Positions 7,951 to 17,475 are shown, counted from the first letter of the stretch. The stretch is 64,000 nt of DNA from Nisaea acidiphila (GCF_024662015.1 NZ_CP102480.1:434001-498000); one strand, 5' to 3'. The notes: a model not told the origin generated them from the letters alone. Numbers and translations are program-made.

Positions 7951-9531
7951 TTACGGCTTCAGCGCTTCGATCTCCGTCGCGATCTTTCTCAAAACCTTGC
8001 TCCACTTCTCCGACTGTCGCTTGGAGAAATAGCGCACGCTCGGGAACCAGGGGCATCGGCCGTTCTTGAAATAGGATTCGGGAACCGGAAACGGCCGGAA
8101 CTCGATGGTCTCGACCCCGAGCGCGCCCGACATGGTCGAGACCGAGGTCGCCGGACTGACCACCAGATCCATGCAACTTGTTAGCCCCGCCGCTTTCTCC
8201 AGTTCGATTTTCAGGTCGACATCGTCCCATCGCACGAGATCGACGCCGAATTCCGACTTCATGAACTCAAGCTCGTCGTCACGGGCGTCATACTGCAGAT
8301 TGACAAAAGTCACGCCCTCGATCTTGAGAAGCGTGTGCATGTCCTCGACGCCGGAATAATACTCCGATCTGTAGGCGCCCCCGAGACCGCTGCGCCAGCA
8401 CAACCCTATATAGGGCCCGGGCCCAGCTTCCTTCAGACGCTCCCGGAACAGCTCGACGAAGTAGGGATCCGGCTTCAGATACCCGGAATGTACGGGAAAC
8501 GCCTCTTTGTTGGGACGAAACAGACGCCCCAAGGTGCCAAACGGGCAAGCAATGTCGAATGGCTCCACCCCCTCTTCCGCCGGCCAATAGGGGGACGGAA
8601 CGACACGCACTTCGGGGAAGGAGCGCTGAAACAGGTTCACCAATCGCGGCGCACATTCCACGACCACTTCGCCGCCCCGTGCGATCGCCTCCGGAACCAT
8701 GCTCGCAAAGCGAATCTCGTCGCCGATACCCTGTTCGGCATACAGGATCACTCGCGCGCCGTGAAACGGCTGGCCATTCCAGAGCGGCTGGGGAAACCGT
8801 CTCCACGGCTTCCCATTGTTGGTCGCCACCATGCGCCATTCCGAATGGAACCAGCCTTCCTCCCAGCCCCCCTGGCGCAGCAGGTTGCTCCCGAAATTAT
8901 GGTGCGCATGCGCGTTCTCGGGATCCAGTTCAAGCGCACGCCTGTAATAGCCGTTGGCCTGCTTAAACTCGCCGAGATCCGCCAGCATCGTCGCAATGTT
9001 CGTCAGGGCCTCGGGAAACTCGACTCCAACCTCCAGCGCGCGGCGCAGCGAAACCAGCGCCTCGGTCCTGCGCCCGAGTTTCGACAACACACTGCCGATA
9101 TTGTTATGGATGATCCCGTCCTGGCCCTCCGCTTTCAGGCGTTTGCCGCCCCACTTGAGCGAGTTCTTGTACCAGGACAGCGCCTCTTCATAGTCTTTCT
9201 CCGCTTCGTAGATCGTGCCGAGGTTGCATGCGATCATCGCGTTCCGCGGATCGCACTCCAGCGCCTTCTTCATCAACTCGATCGCGACCTTGGGGCGTCC
9301 CATTTCGCGCGCGACGACCCCGACGCCGTGAAGGGCGTGAACGTTTTTCTCGTCTTCGTTCAGGATCGCGGTGAATAACTTGCGTGCCTCCTCGATCTTG
9401 CCTTGTTCGAGGTATTTCACCGCCTCGTTGTTCAGCGTCGAAAGGCGCGAGCGCGACGTATCGACCATGCCGGAAAAGGAAAATCCGGGGGACTGGCCCA
9501 CCCTAGCGGTGTTCGATTCAATTCTCTCCAT
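7951..9531 (-). CDS. TPR protein with glycosyltransferase-like C-terminal domain
   Basis: A 526-aa protein. Residues about 30-240 are tandem TPR repeats, with recurrent patterns such as ALECDPRNAMIACNLGTIYE and ALELDPENAHAHHNFG. The C-terminal half has the LYAEQGIGDEIRFASMVPEA motif and a later IGLCWRSG element, as in TPR proteins with GT9/GT41-like glycosyltransferase domains. The ATG at 9531 has a GGGGAG Shine-Dalgarno; an upstream ATG at 9564 lacks one. It sits between hook and MS-ring genes, so glycosylation of flagellin or another flagellar part is plausible. The substrate is not shown by the sequence. Confidence 0.8.
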   Translation of the reverse strand: MERIESNTARVGQSPGFSFSGMVDTSRSRLSTLNNEAVKYLEQGKIEEARKLFTAILNEDEKNVHALHGVGVVAREMGRPKVAIELMKKALECDPRNAMIACNLGTIYEAEKDYEEALSWYKNSLKWGGKRLKAEGQDGIIHNNIGSVLSKLGRRTEALVSLRRALEVGVEFPEALTNIATMLADLGEFKQANGYYRRALELDPENAHAHHNFGSNLLRQGGWEEGWFHSEWRMVATNNGKPWRRFPQPLWNGQPFHGARVILYAEQGIGDEIRFASMVPEAIARGGEVVVECAPRLVNLFQRSFPEVRVVPSPYWPAEEGVEPFDIACPFGTLGRLFRPNKEAFPVHSGYLKPDPYFVELFRERLKEAGPGPYIGLCWRSGLGGAYRSEYYSGVEDMHTLLKIEGVTFVNLQYDARDDELEFMKSEFGVDLVRWDDVDLKIELEKAAGLTSCMDLVVSPATSVSTMSGALGVETIEFRPFPVPESYFKNGRCPWFPSVRYFSKRQSEKWSKVLRKIATEIEALKP

Positions 9532-9796
9532 GGACAACTCCCCGGAGCATCCGATACGGGTCATTCAAACAGGCTCGCGTCCGACTGACAACAAATCCTC
9601 CTTAACCTTTACCACAAGTTCCGCCGCTAATTAATTGTTCTCTTTCGATTCATTGTCGGATATATTCACTAGGCATTTTTTGCCGAGAGGACTATTTCAA
9701 TTTTCATAAGATATGTATAAAATGCAATATACTTATGAGAGTGGCCCGGTTTGCACGCCGGGCGTCTGCTGCGCGCAACTGCGAGGGTCTTGACCC

Positions 9797-11476
9797 ATGA
9801 ATCCTCTCGTCGACCTTATCCGGAATCTCGGCCCGATCCGCATCGCCGCCCTCGTCGGCACCGCGGTAGCCGTGCTCGGCTTCTTCATCTTCCTGGCCTC
9901 CCGCCTTTCGACAGGCGGCATGTCGCTGCTTTACGGCGACCTTGACCCCGCGGACAGCGGCGCCATCGTCAAGGAACTCGAAGCCCGGAACATCGAGTAC
10001 GAACTGAAAGCCGGCGGCCAACAGGTTTACGTTCCCGGCGACGAGGTTCTGAAGCTCCGCGTCGCGCTCGCCGAACAGGGCGTGCCCGGCGGCGGCACCA
10101 TGGGTTACGAGATTTTCGACAAGTCGGACGGGCTCGGCACGACCAGCTTCGTGCAAAACGTGAACCTGGTGCGCGCGCTAGAGGGTGAACTGGCGCGCAC
10201 CATCGGCGCCATGAACAATGTCCGCGGCGCCCGCGTCCATCTGGTGCTGCCGCAGCGCGAGCTGTTCAGCCGCGAGCGCCGCAAGCCGAGCGCCTCCGTC
10301 GTGCTGCAGGTTCAGGGTGCCGGCCGCCTCGGCCGCGAACAAGTCCTTGCGATCCAGCATCTCGTGGCGGCGGCGGTTCCGGAAATGGATCCGCAGAATA
10401 TCTCCATTCTCGACAGCCGCGGCCAGTTGCTTGCGCGCGGCACATCCGAGGAAGACGGCGCCCTTCCCGGCCAGAGCTCCGAGGAAATGCGGCTCGCCTT
10501 CGAGAACCGCCTACGCGGCTCCGTGGAAGAGCTGGTCGAGCGCATCGTCGGCCTCGGCCGCGTCCGCGCCGAGATCAGTGCCGAAATCGATTACGACCGC
10601 TTTACCGAGCAGTCCGAGATTTACGATCCCGACAGCCAGGTCGCCCGCTCGACACAGACCATCACCGAGAGCGAAAGCTCCCAGGAGCGCAACAAGCAGG
10701 ACACGGTTTCTGTCGAGAACAACCTGCCGGAAGCCGAAGCCAATGCCGGCGCCGGCGACCTCTCCGCCCTCTCTCAGGCCGAGCGCAGCGAGGAAACCGT
10801 CAATTTCGAGATCAGCAGGACCGTCCGGAACCGGGTGAAGGAAGCGGGCGAGATCCAGAACCTCTCCGTCGCGGTCCTGGTCGACGGGCGCTATGTCGAA
10901 AACGAGGACGGCGACAAGGTCTACCAGCCGCGTTCCCCCGAGGAACTTGAGCAGATCGCCACCCTCGTCCGTTCCGCCGTTGGCTACAACGGCAGCCGCG
11001 GAGACACCGTCGAGGTCGTCAACATGCAGTTCGTCAAGCTGGAGCCGCTGGATCTGGACGACGGCTCGCTGCTGTTTGGCATTTCTAAGGACGAGTTCCT
11101 GCAGCTCGCCGAGGTTCTGGTTCTGGCCGTGGTCGGACTCCTCGTGATCCTCCTGGTGGTTCGCCCGGTGCTGACGCGCCTGTTTGAATCGATGCCGACC
11201 ACGCTTGCAACCAGCGGCGGGCCGGCGATTGCCGGCGCCGACGCGATCGCCCAGTTGACGGGGCCGGGCGCGACCGCCGACATGGCGGAACTGCTAGAAG
11301 GCGACGACGAAGAGGAAAGCCTTCTCGACCAGATGATCGACATCAACCAGGTCGAAGGCCGGGTACGTGCCTCCTCGCTCAAGAAGATCGGCGAAATCGT
11401 CGAGAAACACCCGGAGGAAGCCGTCGCGATCATTCGCAATTGGATGTATCAGGAAGCCGGCAATACGGGCGGCTGA
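9797..11476 (+). CDS. fliF: Flagellar MS-ring protein FliF
   Basis: A 559-aa inner-membrane protein that forms the MS ring. It has an N-terminal membrane segment at about residues 17-38 and a YscJ/FliF domain with VNLVRALEGELARTI and RVHLVLPQRELFSRERRKPS. A periplasmic region follows, then a second membrane segment near residues 435-456. The cytoplasmic tail (VEGRVRASSLKKIGEIVEKHP) is the FliG-binding type. It starts the long plus-strand operon running to 21877. fliG would normally follow but is absent; fliH starts 46 nt downstream. Confidence 0.97.
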   Translation: MNPLVDLIRNLGPIRIAALVGTAVAVLGFFIFLASRLSTGGMSLLYGDLDPADSGAIVKELEARNIEYELKAGGQQVYVPGDEVLKLRVALAEQGVPGGGTMGYEIFDKSDGLGTTSFVQNVNLVRALEGELARTIGAMNNVRGARVHLVLPQRELFSRERRKPSASVVLQVQGAGRLGREQVLAIQHLVAAAVPEMDPQNISILDSRGQLLARGTSEEDGALPGQSSEEMRLAFENRLRGSVEELVERIVGLGRVRAEISAEIDYDRFTEQSEIYDPDSQVARSTQTITESESSQERNKQDTVSVENNLPEAEANAGAGDLSALSQAERSEETVNFEISRTVRNRVKEAGEIQNLSVAVLVDGRYVENEDGDKVYQPRSPEELEQIATLVRSAVGYNGSRGDTVEVVNMQFVKLEPLDLDDGSLLFGISKDEFLQLAEVLVLAVVGLLVILLVVRPVLTRLFESMPTTLATSGGPAIAGADAIAQLTGPGATADMAELLEGDDEEESLLDQMIDINQVEGRVRASSLKKIGEIVEKHPEEAVAIIRNWMYQEAGNTGG

Positions 11477-11522
11477 ACGGCAGTGAACGGAGAACCGGTT
11501 TGAGAGTGGGGGGCTGACGAGC

Positions 11523-12446
11523 ATGGCGACGCAGAAATCACGCTTCCTGTTCGACGATATCTTCGACGAGGAGTATCAGCAGAAGCTGCGCCGAGCGGCC
11601 GAAGCGGCGCGCCTCGCCGAGGAAGAAGCCGCGGCCAACGCCCCGCCGACCTACAGCCAGGACGAAATCGACGAGGCGAAGGAAGCCTCCTATCAACTCG
11701 GCCGCCAGGAAGGCATGTCCGCCGCCATGGCCGGCATAGAACAGCAGGTCGCGGTCGCGCTCGAAGGCGTGTTGAGCCAGATCGGAAAACTGACCGAGAC
11801 GCACCGCAAATGGACAAGCGAGATGCAGCGCGACGCGGTCCGGTTGTCCGCGACGATCATGCGCAAGCTCGCCCCGGAACTGACCCGCGGCACTGAGCTT
11901 CCGCAGATCGAGCATGTCATCAACCAGGCCTTCCAGTTCCTGACCGAACAGCCGAAGGTTATGATCCGCGTCGCCGCCGAGATTGAGGAGCCGCTGCGGG
12001 ACAAGGTCCAGCTCATGGCCTCCCGCGTCGGATACGAAGGCGAAGTGGTGCTGGTCGGAGACCCCGAACTGGTGGCAACGGACTGCCGTGTTTCCTGGGC
12101 CGCCGGCGCGGTCGAGCGCGCGCTGGACGAGACCTGGAGCGAGATCGACGAGATGGTGGAACGCACGGTCTCCGCCCTCCCGCCGCGCTCGGGCATCGGT
12201 TCGGACGTGCCGGCGTCTCCGGAAGTGGACGACGCCGGTGAAATGCCGGACGAGACGGAACACGCAACGGCAATGGGGGCCGAAACCGAGGCCGCCACCG
12301 AACCGGAACCGGATGACGAGCCGGGAGCGAATGACGAGATGGAAATGGCCGCCCCCTTGGCCGATACCGAAATCACCACCGAAGTCGAACAGCCGGATAT
12401 GGACCTGCCTGCAGATCCGGATGAAGCTGAGGTGAGAGAGAGCTAA
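11523..12446 (+). CDS. fliH: Flagellar export regulator FliH (FlbE-like)
   Basis: A 307-aa cytoplasmic protein. The N-terminal part is charged and helical, with a short MATQKSRFLFDDIFDEEY lead and an Ala/Glu coiled-coil. The central FliH/HrpE-type domain ends in VGDPELVATDCRVSWAAG, a hallmark of the family. The last about 100 residues are an acidic, low-complexity tail rich in Glu, Asp, Ala and Pro, resembling FlbE-type FliH of alphaproteobacteria. FliH holds the FliI ATPase at the export gate. It lies between fliF and fliN, where Caulobacter has fliG-flbE-fliN. Confidence 0.88.
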   Translation: MATQKSRFLFDDIFDEEYQQKLRRAAEAARLAEEEAAANAPPTYSQDEIDEAKEASYQLGRQEGMSAAMAGIEQQVAVALEGVLSQIGKLTETHRKWTSEMQRDAVRLSATIMRKLAPELTRGTELPQIEHVINQAFQFLTEQPKVMIRVAAEIEEPLRDKVQLMASRVGYEGEVVLVGDPELVATDCRVSWAAGAVERALDETWSEIDEMVERTVSALPPRSGIGSDVPASPEVDDAGEMPDETEHATAMGAETEAATEPEPDDEPGANDEMEMAAPLADTEITTEVEQPDMDLPADPDEAEVRES

Positions 12447-12473
12447 CGCAGCACTGCCGCGGAGGAGAGCTGA

Positions 12474-12848
12474 ATGTCCGACGAGAGCGATGTCGATTTC
12501 GAAGATCTCGACGATATGGATATGGCCGCAGCCATGGAGCAGCAGGCCGCAGACGAACCGGAGGAAGTCGTTGCTTCCGACTCGCCGGAGCGGATCAGCG
12601 CCCGGGAGCTGGAAGCGGTCTACGATATTCCGGTACAGGTCTCTGCGGTGCTGGGGAAATCCAGCATGCAGGTCAGTCAACTTCTGAAACTCGGCCGTGG
12701 CGCCGTCGTCGAACTTGACCGCAAGGTCGGCGAGGCCATCGACATCTATGTGAATAACCGCCTAGTGGCCCGCGGCGAAGTCGTCATCGTCGACGAGCGC
12801 CTCGGCGTGACCATGACGGAAATCATCAAGTCCGACCGGACCGGCTGA
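12474..12848 (+). CDS. fliN: Flagellar motor switch protein FliN
   Basis: A 124-aa C-ring protein. The N-terminal 45 residues are acidic. The SpoA domain is clear: VYDIPVQVSAVLGKSSMQVS, LLKLGRGAVVELDRKVGE and IYVNNRLVARGEVVIVDERL. FliN forms the lower part of the switch complex and binds FliH during export. A GGAGAG Shine-Dalgarno precedes the ATG, 27 nt after fliH. FliM, its usual partner, is not in this window. Confidence 0.95.
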   Translation: MSDESDVDFEDLDDMDMAAAMEQQAADEPEEVVASDSPERISARELEAVYDIPVQVSAVLGKSSMQVSQLLKLGRGAVVELDRKVGEAIDIYVNNRLVARGEVVIVDERLGVTMTEIIKSDRTG

Positions 12849-12869
12849 CGCTGAAGGCGGGAACGCTCC

Positions 12870-13724
12870 ATGGCTGATCGTGCGACTGTAGACGAAGGCG
12901 CCCCGGCGCGCCCTGCCCGCACCCGTTCGTTCGATGTCCCGGCGAGCGGCCGGACCATCGATATTGCGCTGATATTCGGGCTATGCGTGGCCTTTGGCCT
13001 GGTTGGCACGGCGCTCGTGCTGGGCGGATCGGTCAGCTCCTTCTACAATCTGCCGTCCGTGCTCATCGTGCTCATCGGCACCTTCGCGGTCACTCTTGTG
13101 TCCTTCAGCATTTCCGAGCTGTTCGGTGCATTCGGCACGGTCTTCCAAACCATGCTTCCGAAGCGTTTCGATCACAAGCTGGCGGGAGAGCGCTGCCTCA
13201 ATCTGGCGGCCATCGCGCGGGATAACGGCGTCCTCGCACTGGATCACGTGCTGCCGGCGATCGACAGCGAACCTTTCCTGCAGCGCGCCATCGCGATGAC
13301 CGTCGACGGCGCGACCCCACATCAGATCGACCAGGTCATGGCGCAGGAAATCGATGCGGTACAGGACCTGAGACACCGTCACGCGAGCGTGTTACGACGC
13401 GCCGCCGAGGTTGCGCCCTCCATGGGACTCATCGGCACCCTGATCGGTTTGATCCAACTGCTCGGCAATCTGAACAATCCAAGTTCCATCGGCCCCGCCA
13501 TGGCGGTCGCGCTGCTCACCACCTTCTATGGTGCGATCATGGCCTACATGGTCCTCGCGCCGATCGCGGCCAAGCTGGAGCGAAACGCCGAGTCCGAACT
13601 GCTCGAATGCGAAATCTATCATGCCTGCGCGATGTCGATCGCGCGGCAGGAAAACCCGCGCCTGCTGGAGCGGCTTCTCAATACCAAGCTGCCGCCTTCG
13701 GAGCGGCTCGACTATTACGGCTAG
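12870..13724 (+). CDS. motA: Flagellar stator protein MotA/PomA
   Basis: A 284-aa inner-membrane protein of the MotA/TolQ/ExbB superfamily. Four membrane segments are visible (about residues 32-54, 63-85, 185-205 and 212-232). The APSMGLIGTLIGLIQLLGNL segment and an AVALLTTFYGAIMAYMVLAP segment are diagnostic of MotA/PomA. The cytoplasmic loop between segments 2 and 3 is charged. The stator conducts H+ or Na+; the ion cannot be told from this subunit. motB/pomB does not follow, which is unusual for a MotA gene. It is 21 nt after fliN and apparently in the same operon. Confidence 0.88.
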   Translation: MADRATVDEGAPARPARTRSFDVPASGRTIDIALIFGLCVAFGLVGTALVLGGSVSSFYNLPSVLIVLIGTFAVTLVSFSISELFGAFGTVFQTMLPKRFDHKLAGERCLNLAAIARDNGVLALDHVLPAIDSEPFLQRAIAMTVDGATPHQIDQVMAQEIDAVQDLRHRHASVLRRAAEVAPSMGLIGTLIGLIQLLGNLNNPSSIGPAMAVALLTTFYGAIMAYMVLAPIAAKLERNAESELLECEIYHACAMSIARQENPRLLERLLNTKLPPSERLDYYG

Positions 13725-13728
13725 ACGG

Positions 13729-13750
13729 GTGCGGCCGGGACCGGCCGCAC
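13729..13750 (+). repeat. Inverted repeat between motA and flbD
   Basis: A perfect 10-bp palindrome arm pair, GTGCGGCCGG/CCGGCCGCAC, has a 2-nt centre. It sits between the motA stop and the flbD Shine-Dalgarno (GAAGGGAG). There is no T-run, so it is more likely an mRNA processing or stability hairpin than a terminator. Confidence 0.5.
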
Positions 13751-13767
13751 GAAGGGAGAATTGACAG

Positions 13768-15237
13768 ATGCGATTGCTGATCGTCGGCACTCTGGGCGGA
13801 CATATTAGCGCAGCGGGTCAGATCGCCCTCAAGAAAGGGGCGAAGGTAAGCCATCTCGACACGGTGGACGGGGCCATGCACGCGCTGCGCAGCGGCCAGG
13901 GCGCCGACCTCGTGATGATCGACGTTGCCCAGCCGGTGGCCAAGTTGCTCCGGGCGATGAACCAGGAGCGGATCAACACGCCGGTGGTCGCCTGCGGACT
14001 GGAGAACGACTCCGACGCCGCGGTCGCGGCGATCAAGGCCGGGGCGAAGGAATACATTCCCCTGCCCCCGAACGCGGAACTGATCGCCGCCGTGCTCCAG
14101 GCGGTCACGGAAGAACAGAGCTCCGTGGTCTTTCAGGATCCGATCATGGGAGCGGTCCTGAAGCTTGCGGACCAGATCGCCCCATCGGATGCCAGCGTGC
14201 TCATCACCGGCGAATCCGGCACCGGTAAGGAAGTGCTCGCACGCTATCTGCACGACAAGAGCAAACGTTCCGACAAGCAGTTCGTTTCCGTAAACTGCGC
14301 GGCGATCCCGGACAATCTTCTGGAATCCGAACTGTTCGGCCATGAGAAAGGCGCCTTCACCGGCGCCGTCGCGCGCCGTATCGGCAAATTCGAGGAAGCG
14401 AACGGCGGCACCCTGCTGCTCGACGAAATCAGCGAGATGGACATCCGCCTGCAGGCCAAGCTGCTGCGCGCGATCCAGGAGCGGGAAATCGACCGGGTAG
14501 GAGGCAATACGCCGGTGAAGGTCGATATCCGCCTGCTTGCGACCTCCAACCGGGACCTGGAGCGGCATGTGCGTGACGGGAATTTCCGCGAGGATCTCTA
14601 TTTCCGCCTCAATGTCTTCAATCTGCAACTCCCGCCGCTGCGTCAGCGCCCGGCGGACATCAAGCTCCTGGCCGAGCATTTCGCGAAGAAATATGCCGAG
14701 GCCAACAGCGTGCCGGAGCGTCCGCTGAGCGACGAAGCGGTAAAAAGGCTTCAGGGCCATCATTGGCGCGGCAATGTGCGCGAGCTGGAAAACACCATGC
14801 ACCGCGCCATCCTGCTCGCCTCCGGCGACGAGATCGGTGCGGAGGCGATCATCCTGACCGGCGAACAGATGGCCCCGGCAGCGCCGGAAGCCCCGCCGCT
14901 TGCCGCCGCACCGGCTCCGAAACCGGTAGAACAGCCGGCGACGAACGCGTTCCAGCCGGCCTCCTTCGACGAACCGGAGCCGGTTCCGGCGGCCTCACCC
15001 GCCGAACCGGCGCCTGCGGAGAGCGATCCGGCGGGCGGCGACCTTGTCGGCCGCACCGTCGCCGACGTGGAGCGCCAGCTCATTATCGACACTCTGACCC
15101 ATTGCCTCGGCAACCGGACCCATGCCGCGAATATCCTCGGCATCTCGATCCGGACCCTGCGCAACAAGTTGAAGGCCTATTCCGAGGACGGCATCAACGT
15201 ACCGCCTCCGGGCGAAGCCGACCGGGCCACGGTCTGA
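13768..15237 (+). CDS. flbD: Sigma-54-dependent flagellar activator FlbD
   Basis: A 489-aa NtrC-family regulator. The N-terminal about 115 residues resemble a receiver domain but lack the acidic Asp pair: residues 7-8 are Gly-Thr, while the Asp at about 52 remains. The AAA+ domain follows, with Walker A GESGTGKE, the sigma-54-contacting GAFTGA loop and Walker B region GGTLLLDEIS. An Ala/Pro-rich linker leads to a Fis-type helix-turn-helix (NRTHAANILGISIRTLRNKL). Caulobacter FlbD, which activates class III/IV flagellar genes, has the same kind of degenerate receiver. A sigma-54 promoter in this window lies upstream of fliK. Confidence 0.93.
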   Translation: MRLLIVGTLGGHISAAGQIALKKGAKVSHLDTVDGAMHALRSGQGADLVMIDVAQPVAKLLRAMNQERINTPVVACGLENDSDAAVAAIKAGAKEYIPLPPNAELIAAVLQAVTEEQSSVVFQDPIMGAVLKLADQIAPSDASVLITGESGTGKEVLARYLHDKSKRSDKQFVSVNCAAIPDNLLESELFGHEKGAFTGAVARRIGKFEEANGGTLLLDEISEMDIRLQAKLLRAIQEREIDRVGGNTPVKVDIRLLATSNRDLERHVRDGNFREDLYFRLNVFNLQLPPLRQRPADIKLLAEHFAKKYAEANSVPERPLSDEAVKRLQGHHWRGNVRELENTMHRAILLASGDEIGAEAIILTGEQMAPAAPEAPPLAAAPAPKPVEQPATNAFQPASFDEPEPVPAASPAEPAPAESDPAGGDLVGRTVADVERQLIIDTLTHCLGNRTHAANILGISIRTLRNKLKAYSEDGINVPPPGEADRATV

Positions 15238-15286
15238 GCGGCGGTTCGACCGGAATGACGAAACGGGCGATCATGAGAGGCCTTGA

Positions 15287-17428
15287 ATGAGCGACGCCTC
15301 CGGCCAGTCCCCGCAGCCCGAAGGTGGCGGCTCCGGTACGGGTACCGCCCTGCCCTCCTTCAGCCTCGATAGTCTGAAGAGTGCGGCGCATCGCGGTGAT
15401 ATTTATCTCGCGCTCGGCGTTGTCGGAATCCTCTCGGTCCTGATTCTGCCGGTCCCGACAATGCTGCTCGACATCCTGCTCGGGATTTCGATCGCGCTGT
15501 CGGTGGTCATCCTCATGACCGTGCTCTTTATCGAGAAACCACTCGATTTCAACGCGTTCCCGACTGTTCTGCTGATCGCGACAATGTTGCGGCTGGCGCT
15601 GAACCTCGCCTCTACGCGCCTGATCCTGGCCGATGGGCACACGGGAACGGACGCTGCGGGCGAAGTCATTCAGGCCTTCGGCGCCTTCATGATGAGCGGC
15701 AACGCGGCGATCGGGATCATCGTTTTCTCGATCCTGGTGATCGTGAACTTCATCGTCATCACCAAAGGCTCCGGCCGTATCGCCGAAGTCGCGGCCAGGT
15801 TCAGTCTCGACGCGATGCCCGGCAAGCAGATGGCGATCGACGCCGACCTCTCCTCCGGTTTGATCAACGAGGATCAGGCGCGTAACCGGCGCGAGGAACT
15901 GAGCGCGGAGAGCACCTTCTTCGGCGCCATGGACGGTGCCTCCAAATTCGTCCGGGGCGACGCGGTTGCCGGCCTCCTCATCACCGTGATCAACGTGATC
16001 GGCGGCATGGTGATCGGCATCGCGCAACAAGGTATCAGCTTCAACGATGCCTTCTCGACCTACACCCTGCTGACCGTCGGTGACGGCCTCGTCAGCCAGA
16101 TCCCGGCGCTGATCGTTTCGACAGCGGCCGGCATGCTGGTCACCAAGGGCGGCACAACCGGCACCACCGAGAAAGCGGTCTTCGGCCAGCTCGGCGGCTA
16201 TCCGAAAGCACTCGCCCTCTGCGCTTTCCTTCTTGCCATCCTCTCGCTGCTGCCCGGTTTCCCGACCTTCATCTTCCTGGCGCTCGCAGGCGCTGTCGGC
16301 GGCCTCGCCTACATGGTCTACAGCCAGGCCGAGAAGGCTGCCGCCGCGGAAGTCCAGCGCGAGGCCGAGGAAGCCGCCGCGCCGCCGCCGGAAGAGCCGA
16401 TCTCCTCCGCCCTGCATATCGATCTCGTGCGCCTCGAACTGGGCTACGGGCTGCTGCCGCTGGTCAACGAAACCGTCGAAGGGCAGCGCCTGACCGACCA
16501 GATCCGCGCGCTGCGCCGCCAACTCGCGGTCGAGAGCGGCTTCATCATGCCGCAGGTCCGGATCCAGGATAACCTTCAGCTCCCCGCGAACACCTATGTC
16601 ATCCGGGTGAAGGAGATCGAGGTCGGACGCGGCGATATCCGGCCGAACCGGCTGCTGGTGATGGATCCGGCCGGCAATCCGATCGAGCTTGCGGGTACCG
16701 AGACACGGGAGCCGACCTTCGGGCTGCCCGCCATGTGGGTCGGCCCGGAGCAGCGCGAGGAAGCTTTGTTCAAGGGCTACACCGTCGTCGATCCCTCGAC
16801 CGTGGTGACCACACATCTGACGGAACTGATCCGCGACAATATGCGCGAACTGCTGTCCTATACCGAGACACAGAAGTTGCTGGACGAGCTGCCGGATCAG
16901 TACCAGAAGCTCGTCACCGACGTGGTGCCGTCCAACATTTCCGTCGGCGGCCTTCAGCGCATCCTGCAGAACCTGCTCGGCGAGCGGGTCTCGATCCGCG
17001 ACCTGCCGACGATTCTCGAAGGTATCTCGGAAGCGGCGACCTTCACGCGCAACATCACGCTGATGACCGAACATGTCCGGACGCGTCTCGCACGCCAGAT
17101 CAGCGAGCAGAATACCGCGGATGACGGCGTTATCCACCTGGTGACCCTGTCCCCCGACTGGGAGCAGACCTTTGCCAATTCGATTATCGGACAGGGCGAA
17201 GAACAACAGCTCTCCATGCCGCCGTCGAAACTGCAGGAATTCATCACGGCACTGCGCAAATCACTGGACCAGTTGGCGGAAGTCGGAGAATTCCCGGTCG
17301 TCCTGACCTCTCCTGGCATTCGTCCCTATGTCCGCTCGATCGTCGAGCGGTTCCGGTCGCAGACTGTGGTAATGTCCCAGAACGAGATTCATCCAAAGGC
17401 ACGGATCAAGACTCTTGGACAGGTATAG
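15287..17428 (+). CDS. flhA: Flagellar export gate protein FlhA
   Basis: A 713-aa core component of the flagellar type III export gate. The N-terminal about 350 residues hold eight predicted membrane segments. They include the conserved FHIPEP stretch around LRLALNLASTRLILADGHTG and the loop VVARFSLDAMPGKQMAIDAD-type sequence. The C-terminal cytoplasmic domain binds export substrates and chaperones. Length is typical (690-720 aa). It follows flbD by about 50 nt. flhB and fliP/Q/R are not in the window. Confidence 0.97.
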   Translation: MSDASGQSPQPEGGGSGTGTALPSFSLDSLKSAAHRGDIYLALGVVGILSVLILPVPTMLLDILLGISIALSVVILMTVLFIEKPLDFNAFPTVLLIATMLRLALNLASTRLILADGHTGTDAAGEVIQAFGAFMMSGNAAIGIIVFSILVIVNFIVITKGSGRIAEVAARFSLDAMPGKQMAIDADLSSGLINEDQARNRREELSAESTFFGAMDGASKFVRGDAVAGLLITVINVIGGMVIGIAQQGISFNDAFSTYTLLTVGDGLVSQIPALIVSTAAGMLVTKGGTTGTTEKAVFGQLGGYPKALALCAFLLAILSLLPGFPTFIFLALAGAVGGLAYMVYSQAEKAAAAEVQREAEEAAAPPPEEPISSALHIDLVRLELGYGLLPLVNETVEGQRLTDQIRALRRQLAVESGFIMPQVRIQDNLQLPANTYVIRVKEIEVGRGDIRPNRLLVMDPAGNPIELAGTETREPTFGLPAMWVGPEQREEALFKGYTVVDPSTVVTTHLTELIRDNMRELLSYTETQKLLDELPDQYQKLVTDVVPSNISVGGLQRILQNLLGERVSIRDLPTILEGISEAATFTRNITLMTEHVRTRLARQISEQNTADDGVIHLVTLSPDWEQTFANSIIGQGEEQQLSMPPSKLQEFITALRKSLDQLAEVGEFPVVLTSPGIRPYVRSIVERFRSQTVVMSQNEIHPKARIKTLGQV

Positions 17429-17475
17429 CTTTCGTCTAGGGCGCTCCCAGGACGCGCATCTCCGGTGAGGACCTC

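Noticed and set aside
9750-9765. Sigma-54-like TGGCCC...TTGC upstream of fliF
   Set aside because: GG and GC are only 8 nt apart instead of 10.
15194-17206. 670-codon minus-strand frame opposite flhA
   Set aside because: It is a shadow of flhA codon bias: His/Asp/Arg-rich, no recognisable domain and no ribosome-binding site.
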